A stretch of 64,000 nt of DNA from Azohydromonas caseinilytica (lineage in GTDB: Bacteria; Pseudomonadota; Gammaproteobacteria; Burkholderiales; Burkholderiaceae_C). Made by a program: the position numbers and the translations under genes. The notes under the pieces were generated by a model. The model searched no databases. It saw only the letters and a program-made list of their open reading frames with translations, and was not told where the DNA came from. Positions 26,004 to 35,167 of this stretch are shown here, piece by piece (the stretch's first letter is position 1; the number at the start of each line of letters is the position of its first letter). The stretch spans positions 1 to 64,000 of the forward strand of contig NZ_JABBFW010000017.1 in assembly GCF_012927045.1 (NCBI RefSeq). Direction: 5' to 3'.

Positions 26004-26915
26004 TCAGCTGTTTTGGCCCTGGTGTTGTCCGTTCACCGGCGCAGCGGGCTGCCTGCCGTAGGCCAACTCCATCCGGTACGCCAGCCCCAGGAACAGCGAC
26101 TGTGCCAGGCACAGCGTGCTGGTCAGTGAGCGAAAGCCGAACGTCGCGGCGTCCTGCACCAGCAGCGTCACGGCCGCATTGGTTGCTATCGGGCTGAGCT
26201 TGCTGTCGGTGATGGCCAATACCCTGGCCCCTCGCTGCTGCGCCGAGCGCACGATCTCCAGCGTCTCGCTGGCGTAGGGCTCGAACGAGACGGCGACCAG
26301 CACGTCGCCCTGGGCCAGCGCGTGCAGTTGCCCGAGGTGCATGTGTCCCAGGCCACTGAGCCAGTGCACGGGCTTTCCCGTGTGCTGAAGCGCATAGGCC
26401 AGGTAGGCACCGACGGGGAATGACCGCCGGGATGCGGCCAGCCACAACGCGGGCGCCTCCAGCATCAGCGCCACCGCCTCGTCGAAACGTTCATCCGACA
26501 AGCCGCGTTCGAGCGCCTGGAGGCTGTCGACACTGCCCTGGATCACCTGGTGCGCGATGAGCGCCGCGGACATGGCGCCGGGGTCGCTCTGCACCAGATC
26601 GCGGATGCGGTGCTGGTAGTCGCGGTTGGGCGCCAGTTGCTGTGCGGCACTGCTGCGAAAGAGCGCCTGCATCTCGGAGTAGCCCGAGAAGCCGAAGTGC
26701 TTGGCAAAGCGCACGACGGCGGACGGCTGCACCTCGCACTGGCGCGCCGTTTCCTGGATGCCCTCCAGGGCGATCTGCTCGCGACTCTTCTCCACGTGCC
26801 GGGCAATGGTCTTGAGCTGGCGGCTCAATCCCTCGTAGCCGTCGTGCACGGCAGCCAGGAACTGCTCCGCGCTGGCGAACGGCGGCGCTGCTCGGTCTTC
26901 ACGACTCACGGGCAT
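26004..26915 (-). CDS. MurR/RpiR family transcriptional regulator
   Basis: 303 aa. An N-terminal HTH_6 domain (SREQIALEGIQETARQCEV, PSAVVRFAKHFGFSGYSEM) and a C-terminal SIS sugar-phosphate-binding domain (about 130-260, ALWLAASRRSFPVGAYLAYAL, VLVAVSFEPYASETLEIVR). Divergent from iolC-iolB by 111 bases, so it is probably the inositol-catabolism repressor, sensing an inositol breakdown intermediate. ORF ends just before the HAD remnant. Confidence 0.88.
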   Translation of the reverse strand: MPVSREDRAAPPFASAEQFLAAVHDGYEGLSRQLKTIARHVEKSREQIALEGIQETARQCEVQPSAVVRFAKHFGFSGYSEMQALFRSSAAQQLAPNRDYQHRIRDLVQSDPGAMSAALIAHQVIQGSVDSLQALERGLSDERFDEAVALMLEAPALWLAASRRSFPVGAYLAYALQHTGKPVHWLSGLGHMHLGQLHALAQGDVLVAVSFEPYASETLEIVRSAQQRGARVLAITDSKLSPIATNAAVTLLVQDAATFGFRSLTSTLCLAQSLFLGLAYRMELAYGRQPAAPVNGQHQGQNS

Positions 26916-26922
26916 TTTCTAC

Positions 26923-26939
26923 TTTCCAATTTTTAGAAA
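26923..26939. promoter_or_regulatory. Candidate RpiR operator in the iol divergent promoter
   Basis: AT-rich inverted repeat TTTC-N9-GAAA in the 111-base spacer between the regulator and iolC, with TTCC half-sites around it. The sharp drop in GC here marks promoter DNA. The exact binding site cannot be fixed by eye. Confidence 0.4.
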
Positions 26940-27026
26940 TTATGTTCCATTCCAGGCTCGATACGGGCCACCGGCAGCGGCTTGCGCCAGCGGCCGGTTC
27001 GCCAAGCCAACCTCTCCAGTGACGCC

Positions 27027-28991
27027 ATGAGCACCTTGCCTTTCCCAAGTGACCGAGCCTTCGATGTTGCCTGCCTTGGCCGGCTGGCCGTCGACCTGTA
27101 CGCGCAGCAGTACGGCTGCAGCCTGGAGGACGCCACCACGTTCGCCAAGTACCTGGGGGGCTCGTCGGCGAACATGGCCTTCGGCACGGCCCGGCTCGGG
27201 CTGCGCTCGGCCATGGTCTCGCGCGTGGGCGATGAGCAAAACGGCCGCTTCCTGCTGCGCACGCTGCAGCGCGAGGGCTGTGACGTCAGCCAGGTGCAGA
27301 CCGACCCGCAGCGCCTCACAGGCATGGTGATGCTGGGCATCAAGGACCAGGACACCTTCCCGCTGCTGTTCGTGCGCGAGAACTGTGCCGACATGGCCAT
27401 CGACGCGCAGGCCCTCAGCGAGGACTTCCTGGCCCGGTGCCGCAGCCTCGTCATCACCGGCACGCACCTGAGCACGTCCACCGTGCTGGAGGCCAGCCGC
27501 CGCGCGCTGGAGATCGCGGGCCGCCATGGCGTGGTGCGGGTGCTGGACATCGACTATCGCCCCGTGCTGTGGGGACTGACCTCCAAGGGCGACGGCGAGA
27601 CCCGCTACGTCGGCAGCCAGGCCGTCAGCCAGCACCTGCAGGCGCAGCTTGGCGCCTTCGAGCTGATCATCGGCACCGAGGAGGAGTGGATGATCGCCGG
27701 CGGTGTGGACGGCGACCTGATGGCCTGCCTGCGCCGGGTACGGGAGTGCACCGCCGCCGTGCTGGTGGTCAAGCGCGGGCCGCTGGGCTGCAGCATCATC
27801 CAGGGCACCATTCCCGCCGCGCTCGACGACGCGCTCACGGTGCTGGGCGAGCGGGTGGAGGTGCTCAACGTGCTCGGCGCCGGGGATGCCTTTGCCTCGG
27901 GACTGCTGTACGGGCTGCTGACCGGCAAGGACTTCCAGACCTCGGCCCGCATTGCCAACGCCTGTGGCGCCATCGTCGTCTCGCGCCATGGCTGCGCGCC
28001 GGCCATGCCTACCCTTGCGGAGCTGGAGCACTGGTTCAGCGGACATCGCCATCCCCGGCCCGACCGGGACCCGGTGCTGTCGCACCTGCACCGGGTCACC
28101 GCCCGCCGGGCGCAGTGGCCGGAGCTGATGGTGCTGGCCTACGACCACCGGTCCCAGTTCGAGGAGCTCGCCCGCCAGGCGAAAACTGACGCGGCTTGCA
28201 TCCCGCAGCTCAAGAAGCTCATCACCCAGGTGGTTGCCGACGTCGGGCAGGACCCGCGCTGCCAAGGCCGGCTCGGCGTGCTCATCGACGGACGGCTGGG
28301 CGAGGCCGCGCTGCACGATGCCACGGGACGGGGCTGGTGGGTGGGGCGCCCCATTGAGCGCCCGGGCTCGCGGCCGCTGCGCTTTGACGGTACCCACTCG
28401 CTGGCGTCCGAGCTGGTGCATTGGCCGCAGGAGCAGGTCGTCAAGTGCTTGGTGTTCTACCACCCCGACGACGCGCCGGCGCTGCGCGCCGAGCAGGAAG
28501 AGTGGCTGCAGCAGGTCTGGGAAGCCACCCGCTCCAGCGGCCATGAGCTGCTGCTGGAGGTGATCCCGCCCACGGACATGCTGAGCACCGACGACACCGG
28601 GGAAGCGGTCGTGCGGGCCATCCGCCGCCTGTACGCGCTGGGCCTCAAGCCCGAATGGTGGAAGGTGCCGGCCATGTCGGCTGCGAACTGGCGGGCCCTG
28701 GACACCCTGGTGCAGCAGCAAGACCCGTACTGCCGCGGCGCCGTGATCCTGGGGCTGTCGCAGCCGCTGGAGCAGCTGCTGGCAGCCTTTGCCCAGGCCC
28801 GTTCGCCCATCGCCAAGGGCTTCATGATCGGACGCTCGGTGTGGGCCCAGCCCAGCCTGGCGTGGCTGCAGGGGCAAATCGACGACGCCGAGTTCCGGCG
28901 CCAGGTCGGTGCCAACTTCCTGCGGCTGATCGAGGGCTGGCGCGCCAGCCGCGGTGCCCAGGCCCTGTGCGCCGAGGAGGTGACGGCATGA
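27027..28991 (+). CDS. iolC: 5-dehydro-2-deoxygluconokinase fused to DUF2090 aldolase-like domain
   Basis: 654 aa. Residues about 10-330 are a PfkB kinase: YLGGSSANMAFGTARLGLRS near the start and the anion-hole signature NVLGAGDAFASGLLYGLL (about 292-309). Residues about 350-640 are DUF2090, found fused to IolC in proteobacteria and thought to act as the 2-deoxy-5-keto-gluconate-6-phosphate aldolase (IolJ role). Together they would phosphorylate the inositol-derived sugar acid and cleave it to dihydroxyacetone phosphate and malonate semialdehyde. The ATG at 27027 is chosen over the 15-codon longer frame. It overlaps iolB by ATGA. Confidence 0.92.
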   Translation: MSTLPFPSDRAFDVACLGRLAVDLYAQQYGCSLEDATTFAKYLGGSSANMAFGTARLGLRSAMVSRVGDEQNGRFLLRTLQREGCDVSQVQTDPQRLTGMVMLGIKDQDTFPLLFVRENCADMAIDAQALSEDFLARCRSLVITGTHLSTSTVLEASRRALEIAGRHGVVRVLDIDYRPVLWGLTSKGDGETRYVGSQAVSQHLQAQLGAFELIIGTEEEWMIAGGVDGDLMACLRRVRECTAAVLVVKRGPLGCSIIQGTIPAALDDALTVLGERVEVLNVLGAGDAFASGLLYGLLTGKDFQTSARIANACGAIVVSRHGCAPAMPTLAELEHWFSGHRHPRPDRDPVLSHLHRVTARRAQWPELMVLAYDHRSQFEELARQAKTDAACIPQLKKLITQVVADVGQDPRCQGRLGVLIDGRLGEAALHDATGRGWWVGRPIERPGSRPLRFDGTHSLASELVHWPQEQVVKCLVFYHPDDAPALRAEQEEWLQQVWEATRSSGHELLLEVIPPTDMLSTDDTGEAVVRAIRRLYALGLKPEWWKVPAMSAANWRALDTLVQQQDPYCRGAVILGLSQPLEQLLAAFAQARSPIAKGFMIGRSVWAQPSLAWLQGQIDDAEFRRQVGANFLRLIEGWRASRGAQALCAEEVTA

Positions 28992-29782
28992 GCCTGCTCG
29001 TCAAGGCCAACAAGAGCGGCCGCGTGGTGGCCGAGGTGACGCCGCAGTCCGCGCACTGGCGCTATGTCGGCTTCCGGGCACTGCGCCTGTCCGGTGGCGA
29101 CGTGGAGAGCTTCACGACAGGCAGCACGGAGCTGTGCATCACGGTGCTCACCGGAACCGTGGATGTGCAGCTGGGTGACCGGACTTACAGCGCGCTGGGC
29201 AGCCGTGCCTCGGTGTTCGACCCGGTCAGTCCCACGGCCGTGTACGTGCCGCCGGGCCGGTCGGTGCGCATCGCGGCGCGCGGCCCGGCGGAGCTGGGCT
29301 TGAGCAGCGCACCGGCCAGCGGCCGTTATGCCGAGCGCGTGATCGAGCCGACGCAGATGAGGCGCAGCGTGCGCGGGCAGGGCAGCAACACGCGCCATGT
29401 CTGCGACATCCTGCCCGAGTCCGAGCCGGCCGAGCGACTGCTGGTGGTGGAGGTGCTCACCCCGGCCGGCCACTCCTCGAGCTACCCGCCGCACAAGCAC
29501 GACAGCGCCAGCGAGCAGGAGACGTCGCTGGAGGAAACCTACTACCACCAGCTCCGGCCGGAGCAGGGCTTCGCGTTCCAGCGCGTCTACACGGACGACC
29601 GCAGCCTGGACGAGGCGATGGCGGTCGAGCACCGCGACACGGTGCTGGTGCCGCGCGGCTACCACCCCTGCGTGGCGCCCCACGGCTACGACCTGTACTA
29701 CCTCAACACCATGGCCGGCCCCGAGCGGCGCTGGGCGTTCCGCAACGACCCGGCCCACGAATGGATCGTGGCCTCCCGCTGA
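28988..29782 (+). CDS. iolB: 5-deoxy-glucuronate isomerase
   Basis: 264 aa double cupin of the KduI/IolB family. Converts 5-deoxy-D-glucuronate to 5-dehydro-2-deoxy-D-gluconate. Family features: SSSYPPHKHDSASEQETSLEE with the His-His-Glu metal ligands, then RDTVLVPRGYHPCVAPHGYDLYYLN with the fourth His. Its ATG overlaps the iolC stop, so the two are translationally coupled. iolA, D, E and G are not in the window. Confidence 0.93.
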   Translation: MSLLVKANKSGRVVAEVTPQSAHWRYVGFRALRLSGGDVESFTTGSTELCITVLTGTVDVQLGDRTYSALGSRASVFDPVSPTAVYVPPGRSVRIAARGPAELGLSSAPASGRYAERVIEPTQMRRSVRGQGSNTRHVCDILPESEPAERLLVVEVLTPAGHSSSYPPHKHDSASEQETSLEETYYHQLRPEQGFAFQRVYTDDRSLDEAMAVEHRDTVLVPRGYHPCVAPHGYDLYYLNTMAGPERRWAFRNDPAHEWIVASR

Positions 29783-29823
29783 GCCGCGCGCCGCCACCAC
29801 AACTCGACCACAAGGAGACAACG

Positions 29824-30798
29824 ATGAGCCTCAAGACCCACCTGGCCGGCGTGCTGGCCACCGGCGTGTTGGCCTGCAGCGTCAGCGCCCAGGCGCAGAC
29901 CTTTCCGGCGCAGCCCGTGAAGTGGGTGGTGCCGTACGCGCCCGGCGGCACGACCGACGTGATGGCCCGGCGCCTGGCCGACAAGATGAGTCGCGACATG
30001 GGCCAGCCCGTCATCATCGAGAACAAGCCCGGCGCGGCCAGCATCATCGGCGCCACCGCGATCGCCCGCTCGGCACCGGACGGCTACACGGTCGGGACCG
30101 CGGATTCCGGAACGCTGGCGTTCAACCCGGCGATGTACGCCAGCCTCACCTACAACGCCGAGAAGGACTTCACCTTCATCGGCGGCCTGGGAAAGATGCC
30201 GCTGGTGCTGGCGGTCACGCCCAACTTCCCGGCCAAGAACCTCCAGGAGTTCATGGCGCTGGTGCGGCAAAAGCCCGGCGGCGTGTCCTCCGCCTCCTCC
30301 GGGCCGGGATCGCCGCTGCACGTGGCCCTGGAGATGTTCAAGCAGCGCACGGGCGCCAACATCCTGCACGTGCCGTACAAGGGCTCGGCGCCGGCGCTGC
30401 AGGACCTCATGGCAGGCCAGGTGGACTCGATGTTCGTGGACCTGCCGCCGAGCCTGTCGATGATCAAGAGCGGCAAGCTGCGCGTGCTGGCCGTGGCCAC
30501 GCCCCAGCGCCTGCCGCTGCTGCCCGACGTGCCGACCATGGCCGAGGCCGGGCTGCCCGGCTTCGAGGCCTATGCCTGGCAAGGCCTCGTCGGCCCGGCC
30601 AAGCTGCCCACCGCACTCGTGGAGCGGCTCAACCGCGACCTCGTGACCGCGCTGCACCACGGCGACACCCGCACCAAGCTGGAGGAGCTCGGTATCCAGC
30701 CGATGCCGATGACGTCCCAGCAGTTCGCCGATTTCGTGCGCAGCGAGCAAAAGCTCTGGGCCGGTGTGATCAAGACGGCCAACATCCACTTGGATTGA
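29824..30798 (+). CDS. Bug-family TTT receptor (first copy)
   Basis: 324 aa periplasmic binding protein. Signal peptide (VLATGVLACSVSAQAQ), then the Bug signatures VKWVVPYAPGGTTDVMAR, PVIIENKPGAASIIGA and LHVPYKGSAPALQDLMAGQV. Ligands of the family include carboxylates and nicotinate; the position right after iolB suggests an inositol-related acid, but this is inference. No TctA/TctB membrane genes are present. ATG preceded by AAGGAG. Confidence 0.92.
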   Translation: MSLKTHLAGVLATGVLACSVSAQAQTFPAQPVKWVVPYAPGGTTDVMARRLADKMSRDMGQPVIIENKPGAASIIGATAIARSAPDGYTVGTADSGTLAFNPAMYASLTYNAEKDFTFIGGLGKMPLVLAVTPNFPAKNLQEFMALVRQKPGGVSSASSGPGSPLHVALEMFKQRTGANILHVPYKGSAPALQDLMAGQVDSMFVDLPPSLSMIKSGKLRVLAVATPQRLPLLPDVPTMAEAGLPGFEAYAWQGLVGPAKLPTALVERLNRDLVTALHHGDTRTKLEELGIQPMPMTSQQFADFVRSEQKLWAGVIKTANIHLD

Positions 30799-30833
30799 GC
30801 CTGGATACCAAACCTCGTCGACAGGGAACAGAG

Positions 30834-31817
30834 ATGGACGGCCATACCTTACTCAGCCGCCGCACGCTCTGCGGCATGCTGGCGGGCGCCTGGGCCTGTG
30901 CGGCCCTGCCTGCCGCAGCGCAATCGGGCGGATACCCGGCCAAGCCCATTGAACTGATCGTGCCCTTCGCCGCAGGCGGGGGAACCGACGTGCTGGCGCG
31001 CGCGCTGGCCGAATCGGCCCGCAAGCACCTGCCCCAGAGCTTCGTGGTGGTGAACAAGGCCGGCGCCAGTGGCGGCGTCGGCTGGGCCGAGCTGGTCAAT
31101 GCCAGGCCTGACGGCTACAAGCTGGCCATCATCACGGTGGAGCTCACCATGATCCCCCACATGGGCCTGGTGAAGTTCACGGCCGCCGACCTGGTGCCGA
31201 TCGTGCGCCTCAATGCCGATCCAGCCACCATCGCGGTGCGCAACGACTCGCCGTACAAGACCATCGAGGACTTCATCGCGGGTGCGCGCCGCAGCGCCGG
31301 CACGGTTCGCGTGGGCAATGCGGGTTCCGGATCGCTGGGCCACCTGGCCGCTGCGGCCCTGGAGGACAAGACCGGCACGCGTTTGAGCCATGTGCCGTAT
31401 CGTGGTGCATCACCCGCCGTGATGGACCTGCTGGGCGGCCATATCGAGGCCGTGGCGGTGACCCCCGTGGAGGTGGCCACCTATGTGGCCGAAGGCAAGG
31501 TCCGGCCGCTGGCCGTGATGGCCGACCAGCGCATTGGCGGCAACTGGGACCAGGTGCCCACGCTCAAGGAGCGCAAGATCGACCTGGCGGTGGGCGGCTG
31601 GCGCGGCCTGGCTGCACCGAAGAACACGCCGCCCGAGGTCATTGCGGCGTTGCGCTCCGCGATGGCCAAGACGCTGCAGGAGCCCGCCATGAAGGAGGCG
31701 ATGGCCAAGCAGAACATGGGCGAGGGCTACCTCGACGAAGCGGCGTTCAAGGCGCTGATCGCACGCGACAGCGCGACGTTCAAGCAGTTGATCGACAAGC
31801 TCGACATCAAGCCATAG
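30834..31817 (+). CDS. Bug-family TTT receptor (second copy)
   Basis: 327 aa. Starts with a twin-arginine-like SRRTLCGMLAGAWACAALPAAAQ signal, then IELIVPFAAGGGTDVLAR, VVVNKAGASGGVGW and LSHVPYRGASPAVMDLLGGH. Clearly different from the first copy, so not a recent duplicate; the pair probably bind different ligands. It follows by 35 bases and ends 60 bases before the tnpA remnant, where the original operon may have been cut. Confidence 0.9.
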   Translation: MDGHTLLSRRTLCGMLAGAWACAALPAAAQSGGYPAKPIELIVPFAAGGGTDVLARALAESARKHLPQSFVVVNKAGASGGVGWAELVNARPDGYKLAIITVELTMIPHMGLVKFTAADLVPIVRLNADPATIAVRNDSPYKTIEDFIAGARRSAGTVRVGNAGSGSLGHLAAAALEDKTGTRLSHVPYRGASPAVMDLLGGHIEAVAVTPVEVATYVAEGKVRPLAVMADQRIGGNWDQVPTLKERKIDLAVGGWRGLAAPKNTPPEVIAALRSAMAKTLQEPAMKEAMAKQNMGEGYLDEAAFKALIARDSATFKQLIDKLDIKP

Positions 31818-31879
31818 CACCACGTCTGGCAAGCGTGAAGAGGACCGTCGTACACAACCGTTGTCTTGGCAACCAAGAA

Positions 31880-32080
31880 TCCGGGACGGCTGCTTCGCAC
31901 GGTGTTCCTGTGCGACTACCTGACCTGGCCGTGGAGGACTTCCGGCGCGAGATCACACGCTGCCCTCCCGCGGCGAGTCGGTGCACCAGGTGCAGCGCGC
32001 GGTCTACAGCGGCCGCATCGCACCCGAGCGCGGCCGGCGCCCGGACGAGATCCATGCCATCAGCAGCCGCGCCGCACCCC
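31880..32080 (+). pseudogene. Tn3-family transposase remnant
   Basis: DNA closely matching the end of tnpA (16900-17080): GRLLRTVFLCDYLT, then after frame changes HQVQRAVYSGRIAPERGRR and DEIHAIS. Small indels break the frame at least twice. It overlaps the very 3' end of arsC on the other strand, so an old Tn3-type insertion or recombination left this scar between the Bug and ars genes. It is a diverged copy, not part of the intact transposon. Confidence 0.8.
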
Positions 32081-32485
32081 GCTGTCGTGCACGACCTCGC
32101 CATCCGACTTGGTGAAGGGCGCCAACTGGCCCACCGGCAACAGCTCCAGCACGCCTTCAGACGGCCGGCACAGCTTGGTGCCCAGCGGCGTGACGACCAC
32201 CGGACGGTTCATGAGGATGGGGTGCTGCACGATGAAGTCCAGCAGCTGCTCGTCGTTCCATTTCGGGTCGGCAAGGCCCAACTCCGCGTAGGGGGTGCCT
32301 TTCTCGCGCAGCAGCGCGCGCACGCCCTGGCCCGTGGCGGCCACCAGCTCGCGCAGCTGCTCCTTGCTGGGCGGGGTCTTCAGGTACTCGACGATGGTGG
32401 GCTCGATGCCGGCGTGGCGGATGAGGGCCAGCGTGTTGCGGGAGGTAGCGCAGGCGGGGTTGTGGAAGATCGTGACGTCGGTCAT
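32060..32485 (-). CDS. arsC: Arsenate reductase (glutaredoxin-type)
   Basis: 141 aa. ArsC of the glutaredoxin-dependent family: catalytic Cys in FHNPACATSRN, the anion-binding Arg in ILMNRPVVVTP, and FTKSDGEVV near the end. Reduces arsenate to arsenite. ATG at 32485 (MTDVTIFHNP); the frame is open further 5' but not family-like. The last six residues (GVRRGC) come from the Tn3 remnant junction, replacing the native tail, which is not catalytic. Confidence 0.9.
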   Translation of the reverse strand: MTDVTIFHNPACATSRNTLALIRHAGIEPTIVEYLKTPPSKEQLRELVAATGQGVRALLREKGTPYAELGLADPKWNDEQLLDFIVQHPILMNRPVVVTPLGTKLCRPSEGVLELLPVGQLAPFTKSDGEVVHDSGVRRGC

Positions 32486-32542
32486 GGGGCTTGGTTCTCT
32501 CTTGTCGTCTTGCGGCATGGCACGGGCCGTGCCGTCGCGGGC

Positions 32543-34324
32543 TCAGCTCTGCTCGCTGGCTAGCTGCTCGAGCGCATCGATGCCGATGGGGGGCTCGGGG
32601 CACCACGGCACCACGAACGCCCGCTGCGCCAGGCTACCGGCCACGCGCTGCATCTGCGCGTGCTCGCCCGCGATGCGGCTGCGCAGCACCGGCGAGGCCG
32701 TGCCCGAGGCGGCCAGGCTGCGGTTGACGACCCAGGCAAAGGGCTCGATGCGCGCGCGGCGCAGGTCCTCCTGCAGCGCCGCGGCCTCCGACACCGGCGT
32801 GGTCTCGGGCAGCGTCACCAGCACGATGCGGGTGTAGCTCGGGTCCTGCAGCCGCATCAGCGGCGTGACCACGCGGGTGCTGGCCGCGCCCTCGAAGTCG
32901 CGCACCATCTGCCGGTGGTAGGCGCCCGTGGCGTCCATGAGCAGCAGCGTGTGGCCCGTGGGCGCGGTGTCCAGGATCACGAAGGCGCTGCGCGCCTCCG
33001 AGACGATGCGCGAGAAGGCATGGAACACCGCCACCTCCTCGGTGCAGGGCGAGCGCAGGTCCTCCAGCATCAGCGCGCGCGCCGCCTCGTCCAGGCCTCG
33101 GCCCTTGGAGGCCATGATCTTGTCGATGTAGCGCTGCGTCTCGGCGTGCGGGTCGATGCGGTCCACCTGCAGGCCCGGCACGCTGCCGTCCTCCAGCGTC
33201 GCGGCCAGGTGCGCGGCCGGGTCGGTGGTCGAGAGGTGCACCGACTTGCCGCGCTCGGCCAGGGCCACGGCCAGCGCTGCGGCGATGGTGGTCTTGCCCA
33301 CGCCGCCCTTGCCCATGACCATGATCAGCGCGTGAGGCGCGCGCGCGAGCTCGTCCACCAGGGCGCCCAGCGGCTGCACGCCCGCCATGGCCGCCGGCGC
33401 GGCCGCCTGCGGCGGCGGCGCGGCAGCGTCGTCCAGCAGCGCGCGCAGCGCCGGCAGGCCCACCATGTCGAAGCCCCGCAGCGGCACGAGGCTGCGAGGC
33501 AGGGTACGCAGGTTCTCGGGCATGGCGTCGAGCGCGGCCCGCTGCTGGGCCTGCAGCGCCGCGGCCACGGCATCGTGGCCGGCGTCCTCCATGAGCGCGC
33601 CGTTGATGGCCAGCCACTGGTTGGCCAAGCCCAGCGCCACCAGTTCGGCGCGCGTGCGTGCGGCTTCCTTGAGCGCCGGCGCGTCCGGCCGAGTCACCAG
33701 CACCACGCGCGTGCGCTGCGCGTCGGCCAGGGCCTGCAGCGCCTGCCGAAACCGTGCCTCCTGCATCTTCAGTCCCGAATGCGGGCCCAGGCACGAGGCG
33801 CCGCGATCGTTGCCCTCCAGGAAGCCGCTCCAGGCCTTGGGCAGGCTCAGCAGCCGCAAGGTATGGCCGGTGGGGGCCGTGTCGAAGATGACGTGGTCGA
33901 ACCCCTGTGCGCCGTCGGCGAGCAGCGCCACGAACTCGTCGAAGGCCGCGATCTCCGTGGTGCACGCGCCCGAGAGCTGCTCGCGCACCGTGGCGCGCTC
34001 GGCCTCGGTGCTCCCAGGCGCCATCTGGCCGATCACGCGCAGCCGGTACGCCTCGGCCGCAGCCTCCGGGTCGATGTTCATGGCCTGCAGGTCTGCCGCG
34101 CCGGGCACCGGGCGGGGGTGGTTGTCCAGCGGCGTGGCGAGCATCTCGTCGAGGTTGGAGGCCGGGTCGGTGCTTACCAGCAGCACCCGCCGGCCCGCGT
34201 CGGTGAGCGAGAGCGCGCAGGCGCACGACAGCGAGGTCTTGCCCACGCCCCCCTTGCCGGTGAAGAAGAGGAAGGGCGGCGCGCCGTCGAGCAGCGCCAG
34301 GAGATTGGTGGCAGATGCGGTCAT
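32543..34324 (-). CDS. arsA: Arsenical pump-driving ATPase ArsA
   Basis: 593 aa. Two homologous nucleotide-binding halves with P-loops FTGKGGVGKTSLS (about 20) and MGKGGVGKTTIA (about 340). The three metalloid-binding cysteines occur in their usual contexts: SGACTTEIAAF, GASCLGPHSG and SPCTEEVAVFHAF; the DTAPTGHTLRLL signal-transduction motif appears in both halves. Couples ATP hydrolysis to arsenite transfer to ArsB. arsR, arsD and arsB are not visible beside it; only arsC lies downstream, 57 bases away. Confidence 0.93.
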   Translation of the reverse strand: MTASATNLLALLDGAPPFLFFTGKGGVGKTSLSCACALSLTDAGRRVLLVSTDPASNLDEMLATPLDNHPRPVPGAADLQAMNIDPEAAAEAYRLRVIGQMAPGSTEAERATVREQLSGACTTEIAAFDEFVALLADGAQGFDHVIFDTAPTGHTLRLLSLPKAWSGFLEGNDRGASCLGPHSGLKMQEARFRQALQALADAQRTRVVLVTRPDAPALKEAARTRAELVALGLANQWLAINGALMEDAGHDAVAAALQAQQRAALDAMPENLRTLPRSLVPLRGFDMVGLPALRALLDDAAAPPPQAAAPAAMAGVQPLGALVDELARAPHALIMVMGKGGVGKTTIAAALAVALAERGKSVHLSTTDPAAHLAATLEDGSVPGLQVDRIDPHAETQRYIDKIMASKGRGLDEAARALMLEDLRSPCTEEVAVFHAFSRIVSEARSAFVILDTAPTGHTLLLMDATGAYHRQMVRDFEGAASTRVVTPLMRLQDPSYTRIVLVTLPETTPVSEAAALQEDLRRARIEPFAWVVNRSLAASGTASPVLRSRIAGEHAQMQRVAGSLAQRAFVVPWCPEPPIGIDALEQLASEQS

Positions 34325-34465
34325 GGGTGTTCTTCTTGGAAAAAGTCAGCTCTTGCAGCCGCAGGTGTTGAGCGGCCGGCGGAGCCGAGTCGCCCGGGAG
34401 AATCCACATGTGTAACGCCTTGGGGCCGTGAGCGAGCAGCTGGACCGGCGGCCTGCACCGCGCGT

Positions 34466-35167
34466 TCACGGCCCGGTCTGCCCAGCTCGAGTCATCACCT
34501 CCAGCAGCAGTTCGCTGGCTCCAACCCAGACGATCTGCACGCCCAGGCACAGCAGGATGAAGGCCGACAGCCGCAAGAACACCACCGTGCCCGCCTCGCC
34601 CAGCGGCCGCAGGAGGTGCTGCGCGTAGCGGAATGCGAAGTACATCAACACGCCGACGGAGGCCAGTGCAAGCACGCCTCCTGACAGGCTCGCCAGCGAA
34701 AGTGTCATGCGCGGATTAGGCAGCGTCACGCCGACGGTGATTGCCGTCGCGATGGACCCCGGGCCGCAGCTGATGGGAAAGGTCAGCGGGTAGAAGGCTT
34801 GGCGGCTCGCCTGCTCAGCCGTGAAGGCTTCGGCAATGCCGGTCCCTTGGTCCAGCGGCTGCTGCGTGGACGACAACAGCCTCCAGGCAGCAGTGGCGAC
34901 GATCAGGCCGCCACCCACACGGACGATGGGCAGCGAAATGCCGAAGAAGTCGAGCACGTACGAGCCCACCAGCATCGAGCCCACCAGCAGCAAGAACGTG
35001 TTGCGCGCGATGCGGCGCGCCAGCAGCCGCCGGGTGGAGACACTCGCCCCTTCGGTCATGCCCAGGAAGATCGGTGCCGTCGCCGCCGGATTGAGGATGG
35101 GCAGCAGGGCCGCAAGCACAAACAGGTAGCTTCGGCCAAGCGCAGCCAGGATCTCCCACACGTTCAT
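34466..35167 (-). CDS. MarC family membrane protein (UPF0056)
   Basis: 233 aa with six membrane segments. Family features: LPILNPAATAPIFLGMTEG and ARRIARNTFLLLVGSMLVGSYVLDFFGISLPIVRVGGGLI region, then PLTFPISCGPGSIATAITVG. Function is uncertain; the MarC name is historical and not linked to multidrug resistance. Upstream of it lies a truncated BCCT gene. Confidence 0.88.
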   Translation of the reverse strand: MNVWEILAALGRSYLFVLAALLPILNPAATAPIFLGMTEGASVSTRRLLARRIARNTFLLLVGSMLVGSYVLDFFGISLPIVRVGGGLIVATAAWRLLSSTQQPLDQGTGIAEAFTAEQASRQAFYPLTFPISCGPGSIATAITVGVTLPNPRMTLSLASLSGGVLALASVGVLMYFAFRYAQHLLRPLGEAGTVVFLRLSAFILLCLGVQIVWVGASELLLEVMTRAGQTGP

